From: an uncultured Clostridia bacterium
GTDB lineage: Bacteria; Bacillota; Clostridia; Acetivibrionales; CALMWN01
Assembly (NCBI GenBank): GCA_937873555.1
Contig: CALMWN010000118.1
Location: 1 to 5,119 of the forward strand
Reading direction: 5' to 3'
DNA length: 5,119 bases
Positions 1 to 5,119 of the stretch are shown one piece after another. Within the stretch, counting starts at the first letter, position 1. Each line of letters starts with the position of its first letter. The notes below the pieces were generated by a model. That model did no database searches, was not told the DNA's origin, and saw nothing but the letters and a program-made list of their open reading frames with translations. The position numbers and the translations under genes are program-made.

Positions 1-600
1 CTGGTAAGAGCATTCAATTTGCACACATTAAGTAAAAATTCATATCACTTTAATACACTTTTTGTTAATCTAAATTAAATTCACCGGTTATGTTGGTGAG
101 AATTGAAAAAGATATGTATAAAAATATTCCGATCTTTTGCGAATAAAGCTGTTTGTTTTCAGCATTAAAGGATGCTATACCAAAGGGGCTATATTATAAG
201 ACAATATACTACACAGTCGCCTCGCTTTCGATGCTTTTGTGCATGTTGAAATATCAAGCACAGTATGTATTTCCAGATACACCTTTGGTGAGTGATTAGA
301 TATTAATGGAATGAATTGGAATAATTATAATATTTACTGAAGGATGGGTATTTGAGTTGGATAATAATTGTGGTGAACAATCCATCAAGTTTTTGTTAAG
401 GGAAGAAAAATGTGGTGTCTAAACATACTCAGAAGTGCCAATACGGGTGCCACAATTTACAACATAATGGAGGCTAACAAGAAAACTGGGCTAAATCCAT
501 ATTGATACTTTGAAATTCTTTTTGAAAGTTTAACAAATTTGAATATCCAAGGTAATACTGGCTTGTTGAGCTTTGGCTCTGGTCGACTACCATATCGATT
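1..600 (+). pseudogene. Decayed IS66-family transposase (TnpC), C-terminal part, truncated at the window edge
   Basis: No open frame survives, but fragments in shifting frames follow the order of the IS66 TnpC (DDE_Tnp_IS66) C-terminal half. They are TGYVG at 83-97 (family TDGY-GY), SALKDAIPKG from 159, LKYQAQYVFPDTPL at 246-287, DNNCGEQSIK at 360-389 (family NNRAENAIRPF, which carries the catalytic Glu, here E at 375-377), GKKN at 400-411 (family GRKN), and GATIYNIMEANKKTGLNPY ending at 502. An in-frame TGA (503-505) follows, then YFEILFE in the same frame. After another shift, ELWLWSTTIS at 568-597 resembles the terminal LLPWS motif. There are several frameshifts and stops, so no functional transposase can be made. 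The start of the gene lies left of the window. The right inverted repeat of this older copy is not clearly present; a weak match (CTCTTAC ending at 637) is only a guess. The end at 600 is approximate. Family assignment is from motif recall, without a search. Confidence 0.8.
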
Positions 601-654
601 ATCCTTAAGTGGATATATGAGAAAAACAAGCTCTTACTCATATTGCAATATGGA

Positions 655-662
655 ATTCATTT
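655..662. repeat. Target site duplication, left copy
   Basis: ATTCATTT lies directly outside the inverted repeat that starts at 663. It is identical to 1199-1206, and the identity does not extend beyond 8 bp on either side, which matches the 8-bp duplication made by IS66-family transposition. Confidence 0.92.
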
Positions 663-690
663 GTAAGCGACAAATAGGAATACACCTTGA
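663..690 (+). repeat. IS66 terminal inverted repeat (tnpC-proximal, right end of the element)
   Basis: It reads GTAAGCGACAAATA inward from 663. The first 14 bases differ from the other end at only one position (A for T at the eighth base). Agreement weakens further in, with about 20 of 28 positions matching. It lies about 65 bp beyond the stop codon of the fused ORF. Confidence 0.88.
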
Positions 691-727
691 CAGCAAGATA
701 AATGAAAAGCCCTACATGAAAGTAGAG

Positions 728-1105
728 CTATGATCTATTCTTTTTATTCACTTTGAAACATTCAGGAAGTTTTTCCGACCAAGGCAATAAATCCTCAAGG
801 ATTTGCATTGTATCCAGCACCTGGATCAAAAGTTCCTTGTTAAATCCCGATTGAACCTCAACACAAAAGGAACCAATTTTTACATTGATTTTTGCTTGAG
901 AATCTTTCTGTTTCATAGGAATAGAAACCCATTGCTGCTCTTTGAGAGTTTCTTTGGTAGTTTGCCGTTTGAATTTCTTCTGCCAGTAGCGGAGTTTATG
1001 AACACTGAGATTATTTTGTTCGGACCACTTAACGGCAGATAGGCCGCTTTGTTCGTAGCTATCAATCAGATTTTTCCAGTCATTAGAACTAATATTTTCT
1101 GTCAA
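728..1105 (-). CDS. IS66 TnpA-like protein fused in frame to the C-terminal tail of TnpC (deletion product)
   Basis: A 125-residue frame on the minus strand. Residues 10-45 match the helix-turn-helix of IS66 accessory TnpA (SGLS...W..., then LRYWQKKF at 38-45). Residues 87-97 (GFNKELLIQVL) match the conserved TnpA C-terminal motif. TnpA should end a few residues later, but the frame continues as LEDLLPWSEKLPECFKV (from residue 103), which resembles the last residues of IS66 TnpC (LLPWS...LP). TnpB and the TnpC catalytic domain are absent, so no transposase activity is expected. DNA binding to IS66 ends, or interference with full transposases, is possible but speculative. Start choice: TTG at 1105 has GGAGG eight bases upstream; upstream alternatives (ATG at 1120, TTG at 1138) lack a good ribosome site. 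The frame is intact, so it may be expressed. It points away from the sugar operon. Confidence 0.78.
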   Translation of the reverse strand: MTENISSNDWKNLIDSYEQSGLSAVKWSEQNNLSVHKLRYWQKKFKRQTTKETLKEQQWVSIPMKQKDSQAKINVKIGSFCVEVQSGFNKELLIQVLDTMQILEDLLPWSEKLPECFKVNKKNRS

Positions 1106-1113
1106 CAAAAACA

Positions 1114-1118
1114 CCTCC
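1114..1118 (-). promoter_or_regulatory. Ribosome binding site deciding the TTG start of the TnpA fusion
   Basis: GGAGG on the minus strand, eight bases before TTG at 1105. It overlaps the alternative ATG at 1120, which makes that ATG an unlikely start. Confidence 0.55.
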
Positions 1119-1170
1119 ATTGAGTTCTTTATTTTCAATGAAGGTATTATCTCATATTTTTTTATTGATT

Positions 1171-1198
1171 CCGAGGCGTCGTTTTATTTGACGCTTAC
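1171..1198 (-). repeat. IS66 terminal inverted repeat (tnpA-proximal, left end of the element)
   Basis: On the minus strand it reads GTAAGCGTCAAATA inward from 1198. It pairs with the repeat at 663-690 and sits about 65-95 bp upstream of the tnpA start, the usual arrangement for IS66. Confidence 0.9.
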
Positions 1199-1206
1199 AT
1201 TCATTT
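1199..1206. repeat. Target site duplication, right copy
   Basis: ATTCATTT directly outside the element end at 1198, identical to 655-662. Removing the element plus one copy would rejoin the sequence at 654 to that at 1199. Confidence 0.92.
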
Positions 1207-1403
1207 TAAGTTTATAGATACTTTGCTCAAATAATCTGTTAGTAATAAAAAGAATATGTAAATCTAAATTGTTAAACTATCGTCAACAAAAATATGAACG
1301 GAGTTTTTGGGAAACTAGATAAATTTGATGTTACACGGTTCTGCTGTCGTTCGAGTAATTAAAATAAAAAATCATAACATTTCTGAGAAAGGGAAACGCT
1401 AAA
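1207..1403 (+). other. AT-rich leader between the IS66 element and the sugar operon
   Basis: No gene, convincing hairpin terminator or riboswitch was seen. The operon's promoter should lie here or further left, but only weak candidates appear: TTGCTC (1223-1228), 17 bases, then TAAAAA (1246-1251); and TTGTTA (1269-1274), 18 bases, then TATGAA (1293-1298). Neither is close enough to the sigma-70 consensus to call. A ribosome site (AAAGGGA, about 1388-1394) precedes the first gene at 1404. The insertion lies about 200 bp upstream of that gene, so it may have separated the operon from an older promoter. Confidence 0.4.
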
Positions 1404-2495
1404 ATGAGATTATTAACAGTAATTGGCGCCCGTCCTCAATTTATTAAGGCGGCACCGTTTTCAGCCGTGTTTAGACAACAGCACAAAGAGATATTAGTAC
1501 ACACCGGCCAGCATTATGATGCTAATATGTCTGACGTATTTTTTAACGAGCTTGGCATCCCTAAACCTGAATATAACTTAGGAGTAGGATCAGGCAACCA
1601 TGGAGTACAGACCGGACGAATGCTAGAGAAAATTGAAGAATTACTTCTTTGTGAAAAGCCAGATGGTATGCTCGTATATGGGGATACTAATTCTACACTG
1701 GCTGGAGCTCTTGCAGCGAGTAAATTACATATTCCAGTATTTCATATTGAAGCAGGACTAAGAAGCTTTAATATGATAATGCCTGAGGAACAAAATCGTA
1801 TCCTTACCGACCATATTTCCACCATACTCTCATGTCCGACACAAACGGCGGTGGATAATTTGGCACGAGAAGGTATAACAAAGGGAGTGCATAATACTGG
1901 TGATGTCATGTATGATGCAGTCTTATATAACATTGAGATTGCAAAGTCAAGGTTTTCATGGGATAAGCTTATTAGCGACATGCATGTACTCGAAGGATCT
2001 GTTTTAAATTTAACTGCTAAAAACTACTATCTCGCGACTGTGCACAGAGCAGAAAACACTGATGATAAAAGAAGACTCTGTGCAATTTTTGAAGCATTTT
2101 CTGAAATGGATATGCCGGTTCTGATGCCTATTCATCCGCGTACGAGAAAACTTATACTGCAATATGACATTATTCCAACTAATGTTATATTAATAGAACC
2201 TGTGGGGTACTTACCAATGTTAATGCTGACTTCAAATGCTAAGAAAGTCTTGACTGACTCAGGTGGACTTCAGAAAGAAGCCTGGATGCTTGAAACACCT
2301 TGTGTCACTATTAGGGAACAAACTGAATGGATCGAAACTCTTGAGTGTGGATGGAATGTACTTGTTCATGTTAATAAGGAAGATATATTAAATAAAGCTA
2401 TGAATACGAAACCGGATATTAATAAACGGGGTAATCCTTTTGGAGATGGACATGCTGCTGAAAAGATAGTCGAAGTACTAAAGGATTATAAATAA
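1404..2495 (+). CDS. wbpI: Non-hydrolysing UDP-HexNAc 2-epimerase, WecB/WbpI family (probably UDP-GlcNAc3NAcA 2-epimerase)
   Basis: A complete 363-residue cytoplasmic enzyme of the GT-B-fold UDP-GlcNAc 2-epimerase family, normal in length. Visible motifs: GARPQFIK (8-15), GQHYD (35-39), GDTNSTLAGALAA with Asp94, HIEAGLRS with Glu116, PEEQNR with Glu128/Glu129, TVHRAEN with His214, HPRTRK (244-249) and TDSGGLQKEA (284-293). Asp94, Glu116, Glu128/129 and His214 correspond to the catalytic set known from E. coli WecB. The generic family reaction is UDP-GlcNAc to UDP-ManNAc. Here the next three genes make a 3-acetamido uronic acid, and the REQTEWIET stretch (304-312) looks more like WbpI/WlbD than the TERPE of WecB. 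The likelier substrate is therefore UDP-2,3-diacetamido-glucuronic acid, epimerised at C2 to the manno form. That specificity is inference; the family is certain. First gene of the operon, 19 bp before the next. Confidence 0.93.
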   Translation: MRLLTVIGARPQFIKAAPFSAVFRQQHKEILVHTGQHYDANMSDVFFNELGIPKPEYNLGVGSGNHGVQTGRMLEKIEELLLCEKPDGMLVYGDTNSTLAGALAASKLHIPVFHIEAGLRSFNMIMPEEQNRILTDHISTILSCPTQTAVDNLAREGITKGVHNTGDVMYDAVLYNIEIAKSRFSWDKLISDMHVLEGSVLNLTAKNYYLATVHRAENTDDKRRLCAIFEAFSEMDMPVLMPIHPRTRKLILQYDIIPTNVILIEPVGYLPMLMLTSNAKKVLTDSGGLQKEAWMLETPCVTIREQTEWIETLECGWNVLVHVNKEDILNKAMNTKPDINKRGNPFGDGHAAEKIVEVLKDYK

Positions 2496-2514
2496 AATAT
2501 GGGGTGAATAGATT

Positions 2515-3468
2515 ATGGGGAGTAAGATTTGTGTAATCGGCGGAGGTCGATGGGGTCAAAATCACATCAGGACCTTGTATGAGATGGGCAATCTTGGTGG
2601 CATAGTTGAAAGTAGTGAAAAAAGGTTAGCAGAGCTGCTTTCAAAATACCCAATTAAAGGATTTACTGATTTGGATAAAGCGATAACTAAAGGGTTTGAT
2701 GGGTATATAGTAGCCACTCCAGCTGAAACTCATTATAAAATAGGTAAGAAGCTGCTAGAGAATTGCTGCCACACACTCATCGAAAAACCATTAACACTTG
2801 CTTCAAGAGATTCAGACGAATTAATAAATATTGCAGAAAAAAACAATGCCCGCCTTATGGTTGGGCATTTACTTTTGTTCCACCCTGCAATAAGAAAAAT
2901 TAAAGAAGTGATAGATAGTGGAAGAATAGGGCAGCCTCACTACATATATTCAACAAGATTAAACCTCGGTACTGTTCGCACTGAGGAGAATGTCTTCTGG
3001 TCCTTTGCTCCGCATGACATATCTGTCATTGATTATTTAGTAGGTAAACCGTGCATCGATATAAAAGCTCATGGCTCGAAATTCCTGCAGAATAATATTG
3101 ATGATGTAGCAATGGCACATCTTAAATATCCTGACAATATACAAGCCCATATATTTGTTTCATGGCTGCATCCGTTTAAAGAGCAGAGGCTCGTTGTGAT
3201 TGGCAACAAGGGTATGCTTTCTTTTGAAGATTCCTCAAAGGACAAGTATATAGTTTTCTACAATAAAAGAATCGACTGGAAAGATGGCTTACCTGTGAAG
3301 GTTGAAGAACCAGATGAAATAATACAGTATGAGCAGTATGCCCCACTTGAGAATGAACTCAGGTATTTTATTAACAACCTTAATGGCAGGATTGAAATTG
3401 CAGATGGCAGAAGCGGGCATGAGGTTGTAAAGGTTTTGGAAAAAGTTCAGGAATGTCTTAATACATAA
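2515..3468 (+). CDS. wbpB: Gfo/Idh/MocA oxidoreductase, WbpB/WlbA-like UDP-GlcNAcA 3-dehydrogenase
   Basis: A complete 317-residue cytoplasmic NAD-dependent dehydrogenase. The N-terminal Rossmann fold has GGGRWGQNH at 9-17. EKP at 90-92 supplies the family's conserved lysine (Lys91). GHLLLFHPA at 117-125 and FWSFAPHDIS at 161-170, with His167-Asp168, are typical of the WlbA/WbpB branch and lie in the substrate-binding alpha/beta domain. The expected reaction is oxidation of the C3 hydroxyl of UDP-GlcNAcA to the 3-keto sugar, which the aminotransferase then uses. In Pseudomonas WbpB the bound NADH is recycled with 2-oxoglutarate made by the partner aminotransferase; whether this protein does so cannot be read here. 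GGGGTGA at 2501-2507 is a good ribosome site, seven bases before ATG. The wbpB-wbpD-wbpE order matches wlbA-wlbB-wlbC of Bordetella. Other Gfo/Idh/MocA activities are possible, but context makes them less likely. Confidence 0.9.
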   Translation: MGSKICVIGGGRWGQNHIRTLYEMGNLGGIVESSEKRLAELLSKYPIKGFTDLDKAITKGFDGYIVATPAETHYKIGKKLLENCCHTLIEKPLTLASRDSDELINIAEKNNARLMVGHLLLFHPAIRKIKEVIDSGRIGQPHYIYSTRLNLGTVRTEENVFWSFAPHDISVIDYLVGKPCIDIKAHGSKFLQNNIDDVAMAHLKYPDNIQAHIFVSWLHPFKEQRLVVIGNKGMLSFEDSSKDKYIVFYNKRIDWKDGLPVKVEEPDEIIQYEQYAPLENELRYFINNLNGRIEIADGRSGHEVVKVLEKVQECLNT

Positions 3469-3469
3469 A

Positions 3470-3474
3470 AGGAG
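3470..3474 (+). promoter_or_regulatory. Ribosome binding site deciding the start of the acetyltransferase gene
   Basis: AGGAG (within AAAAGGAG) directly abuts the in-frame ATG at 3475, leaving no spacer, but stands nine bases before the next in-frame ATG at 3484. The second ATG is therefore the likelier start. Confidence 0.7.
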
Positions 3475-3483
3475 ATGGCTGAT

Positions 3484-4068
3484 ATGGCAGACGGTAAGGA
3501 ATTTTTTGTTCATGAAAGCTCCTATGTTGATGATGATGTAGTCATAGGAAAAGGTACAAAGGTATGGCATTTTTCTCATGTTCAGAAGGGAGCAAGGATA
3601 GGGGAAAATTGTTCTTTAGGCCAGAATGTCAATATTGCTAATAACGTGCGTATTGGCAACAATGTAAAGATACAAAACAATGTATCGGTATATGAGGGTG
3701 TAGAGCTGGAGGATTATGTTTTTTGTGGGCCTTCAATGGTTTTTACAAACATTAAGATGCCCAGGTGCAAATACCCACAGAGAGGATCGGAATTCTATTT
3801 GCATACTTTGGTAAAAGAAGGTGCCAGTATTGGAGCCAATGCAACAATTGTGTGCGGTCATACTGTAGGAAAACATGCGTTTATTGCAGCTGGAGCTGTT
3901 GTAGCAAGTGATGTACCTGATTATGCTGTAATGATGGGTGTACCTGCGAAGAGAAAAGGATGGACTTGTGAATGCGGAGAGATCCTGAATGGACATGGAA
4001 CCTACTACTGTACCCGATGTGGCAGGAAATATATCGAAGAAAATGGTTTGCTGAGGGAGGAGAAATAA
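3484..4068 (+). CDS. wbpD: WbpD/WlbB-like UDP-sugar 3-N-acetyltransferase with a C-terminal zinc ribbon
   Basis: A 194-residue acetyl-CoA-dependent acetyltransferase (197 residues if the ATG at 3475 is used, which has no room for its ribosome site). Hexapeptide repeats of the left-handed beta-helix type run through most of the chain: VWHFSHV (27-33), then turns such as GQNVNI, NNVRIG, NNVKIQ, NNVSVY and EGVELE, then the FTNIKMPR loop (about 87-94), GASIGANATIVCG and the terminal VMMGVPAKRKGW, which is characteristic of the family. It would acetylate the 3-amino group of UDP-GlcNAc3NA to give UDP-2,3-diacetamido-glucuronic acid, probably as a trimer, as known for WlbB. The last 40 residues carry C-x-C-x11-C-x2-C (Cys162, 164, 176, 179), which looks like a small zinc-binding ribbon and is not part of the catalytic fold. 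The gene starts 15 bp after wbpB and ends one base before the aminotransferase, so translation is probably coupled. Confidence 0.9.
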   Translation: MADGKEFFVHESSYVDDDVVIGKGTKVWHFSHVQKGARIGENCSLGQNVNIANNVRIGNNVKIQNNVSVYEGVELEDYVFCGPSMVFTNIKMPRCKYPQRGSEFYLHTLVKEGASIGANATIVCGHTVGKHAFIAAGAVVASDVPDYAVMMGVPAKRKGWTCECGEILNGHGTYYCTRCGRKYIEENGLLREEK

Positions 4069-4069
4069 A

Positions 4070-5119
4070 ATGATACAGTTTATTGATTTGGCTACACAAT
4101 ATAAGCATCTAAAAGAAGAAATTGATGCAAATATTCAGAAGGTTCTTAATAACGGAAGGTATATTATGGGGCCCGAGGTTATGGAACTTGAGAAGAAGCT
4201 CGGGGAATATGTTGGTGCAAAACATGTTATTACCTGTTCAAATGGCACTGATGCTCTTCTTTTGCCTTTGATGGCCTGGGGAATAGGACCTGGTGATGCA
4301 GTGTTTACTACACCCTTTACTTTTATGGCTACTGCAGAGGTTATATCTCTTCTTGGAGCTACACCTGTTTTTGTTGATATTGATCCCGATACATACAACA
4401 TAAATCCCAAACTGCTGGGTAAAGCAATTTCAAAAGTATTAAAGGATGGGAAGCTGACTCCTAAAGCCATTATTCCTGTAGACCTGTTCGGATTATCAGC
4501 AGATTATGACGGTATAAATGAGGTCGCTTCAAAATATGGCTTAAAGATTTTAGAAGATGCAGCGCAGGCGTTTGGCGCCATATATAAGGGAAGAAAGGCA
4601 TGCAGCTTTGGCGATGCTGCTGCTACTTCATTCTTTCCAGCAAAACCATTAGGATGCTACGGAGATGGAGGAGCAATATTTACGAATGATGATGAACTTG
4701 CATCAAAGCTTAAATCCATCAGGGTTCATGGACAGGGAAGTGATAAGTACGAAAATGTTAGGATTGGGTTGAATGCGAGACTTGATACCGTCCAGGCAGC
4801 GGTTTTGTTACCTAAGCTTGCTGCATTTGATGGTGAGGTGAAAGCCAGAAACCTTGCTGCTGCTAGATATACAGAAGAGCTTGAGGGCTTGTTTAAAACG
4901 CCTTTAGTACCTGAAGGATATCTATCTGTCTGGGCGCAGTATTCAATATTGGCTGAAAACAGTGAGCAAAGGTCGTTATGTCAGGAAAAGCTTAAAGCAG
5001 CTGGTATTCCAACAATGGTTTATTATCAGAAGTCTCTGCATTTACAAGATGCTTTTAAACATCTTGGATATAAGCATGGGGATCTTCCAGTTGCGGAAGA
5101 GGTAAGCAGAAGAATATTC
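4070..5119 (+). CDS. wbpE: DegT/DnrJ/EryC1 PLP aminotransferase, WbpE/WlbC-like (3' end outside the window)
   Basis: Residues 1-350 are present without a stop; the family is usually about 360-390 residues, so only the C-terminus is missing. It is a cytoplasmic fold-type I PLP enzyme. Visible motifs: IDLATQY (5-11), GRYIMGPEV (29-37), SNGTDAL (57-63, cofactor phosphate contact), the TPFTFMATAE region (81-90), VDIDPDTYNI (102-111), EDAAQAFGA (162-170, with Asp163 contacting the pyridine nitrogen and Gln166 stacking region), and SFFPAKPLGCYGDGGA (187-202), with Lys192 as the Schiff-base lysine. The expected reaction transfers the amino group of glutamate to the C3 keto group made by the WbpB-like enzyme, giving UDP-GlcNAc3NA for the acetyltransferase. 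ATG at 4070 follows the preceding stop by one base, with GGGAGGAG (4055-4062) seven bases ahead and inside the upstream gene. The sugar specificity is inferred from operon context; the family is certain. Confidence 0.93.
   Translation, partial: MIQFIDLATQYKHLKEEIDANIQKVLNNGRYIMGPEVMELEKKLGEYVGAKHVITCSNGTDALLLPLMAWGIGPGDAVFTTPFTFMATAEVISLLGATPVFVDIDPDTYNINPKLLGKAISKVLKDGKLTPKAIIPVDLFGLSADYDGINEVASKYGLKILEDAAQAFGAIYKGRKACSFGDAAATSFFPAKPLGCYGDGGAIFTNDDELASKLKSIRVHGQGSDKYENVRIGLNARLDTVQAAVLLPKLAAFDGEVKARNLAAARYTEELEGLFKTPLVPEGYLSVWAQYSILAENSEQRSLCQEKLKAAGIPTMVYYQKSLHLQDAFKHLGYKHGDLPVAEEVSRRIF

Larger units (their letters stand above)
663..1198 (-). mobile_element. Internally deleted 536-bp IS66-family element with intact ends (non-autonomous, MITE-like)
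   Basis: The element is bounded by imperfect inverted repeats with outer sequence GTAAGCG, typical of IS66 (about 20 of 28 positions agree between the two ends), and is flanked by an exact 8-bp direct repeat ATTCATTT, the duplication length known for IS66. Full IS66 elements are usually about 2.4-2.7 kb and carry tnpA, tnpB and tnpC. Here only one frame remains, read on the minus strand: TnpA joined to the extreme C-terminus of TnpC. About 2 kb has therefore been lost, with the junction near 800-815. With both ends kept, it could in principle be moved in trans by a full IS66, but it cannot transpose on its own. Whether it arrived in this form or shrank in place cannot be told from one copy. 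The clean duplication shows that both present ends belong to a single insertion event. Confidence 0.9.

Noticed and set aside
626..637. Possible worn right inverted repeat of the older IS66 (CTCTTAC ending at 637 against CGCTTAC)
   Set aside because: Only six of seven outer bases agree and the inner part does not match, although the distance from the end of the tnpC remnant is plausible.
539..733. Short plus-strand open frame that could be called a 64-residue hypothetical protein
   Set aside because: Its first part is the decayed TnpC C-terminus in the same frame as the GATIYNIMEANKK stretch, and it runs across the IS66 inverted repeat at 663 into the younger element. It is a chimera of debris, not a gene.
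803..1042. Plus-strand open frame of 79 residues inside the IS66 element
   Set aside because: It lies opposite the TnpA fusion, which has clear family motifs and a ribosome site; it is a shadow.
1101..1292. 11-bp repeat GTCAACAAAAA at 1101-1111 and 1282-1292, one copy inside the IS and one outside
   Set aside because: It is short and A-rich, with no further similarity around it; chance is enough to explain it in such AT-rich DNA.
1223..1298. Two promoter-like pairs in the leader of the sugar operon
   Set aside because: Both match only about four of six bases in each hexamer; in AT-rich DNA this is expected by chance, so no promoter is called.
3289..4470. Several minus-strand open frames opposite the dehydrogenase, acetyltransferase and aminotransferase genes
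   Set aside because: Each lies antisense to a gene with unmistakable family motifs; no recognisable protein features or ribosome sites were seen.
1..5119. CRISPR array, tRNA, rRNA or riboswitch
   Set aside because: No regularly spaced repeats, cloverleaf-like segments or known aptamer cores were recognised on either strand.

Overview
The window comes from a low-GC bacterium, most probably a Firmicute of the Clostridia type. The basis is AT-rich intergenic DNA, strong GGAGG-like ribosome sites, tight gene spacing, IS66 proteins of the kind common in Clostridia, and a zinc-ribbon tail on the acetyltransferase. The genus cannot be read from the sequence alone.

The left quarter (1-1206) is insertion-sequence debris. 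Positions 1 to about 600, plus strand, hold the decayed C-terminal part of an IS66-family TnpC transposase, broken by frameshifts and stops and cut by the window edge. Next to it, at 663-1198 and in the opposite orientation, sits a complete but internally deleted 536-bp IS66 element. It has both terminal inverted repeats (outer end GTAAGCG), a perfect 8-bp target duplication (ATTCATTT at 655-662 and 1199-1206), and one open reading frame in which TnpA is joined in frame to the last residues of TnpC. The middle of a normal IS66 (end of tnpA, tnpB, nearly all of tnpC) is gone.

After a 197-bp leader (1207-1403), the rest is one plus-strand operon of four sugar-nucleotide genes with gaps of 19, 15 and 1 bp: a non-hydrolysing UDP-HexNAc 2-epimerase (WecB/WbpI family), a Gfo/Idh/MocA 3-dehydrogenase (WbpB/WlbA), a left-handed beta-helix N-acetyltransferase (WbpD/WlbB), and a PLP aminotransferase (WbpE/WlbC) that runs off the right edge.

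Together these supply four of the five steps from UDP-GlcNAc to UDP-2,3-diacetamido-2,3-dideoxy-mannuronic acid (UDP-ManNAc3NAcA): oxidation at C3, transamination, N-acetylation and C2 epimerisation. The UDP-GlcNAc 6-dehydrogenase (WbpA-type) is not in the window. The product would feed a cell-surface polysaccharide. In Gram-positives this sugar is known from the secondary cell-wall polymer of Geobacillus stearothermophilus, and in Gram-negatives from O-antigens of Pseudomonas and Bordetella. The pathway is known; the least ordinary parts are the miniature IS66 with its fused ORF, its placement beside an older IS66 wreck, and the zinc-ribbon tail of the acetyltransferase.
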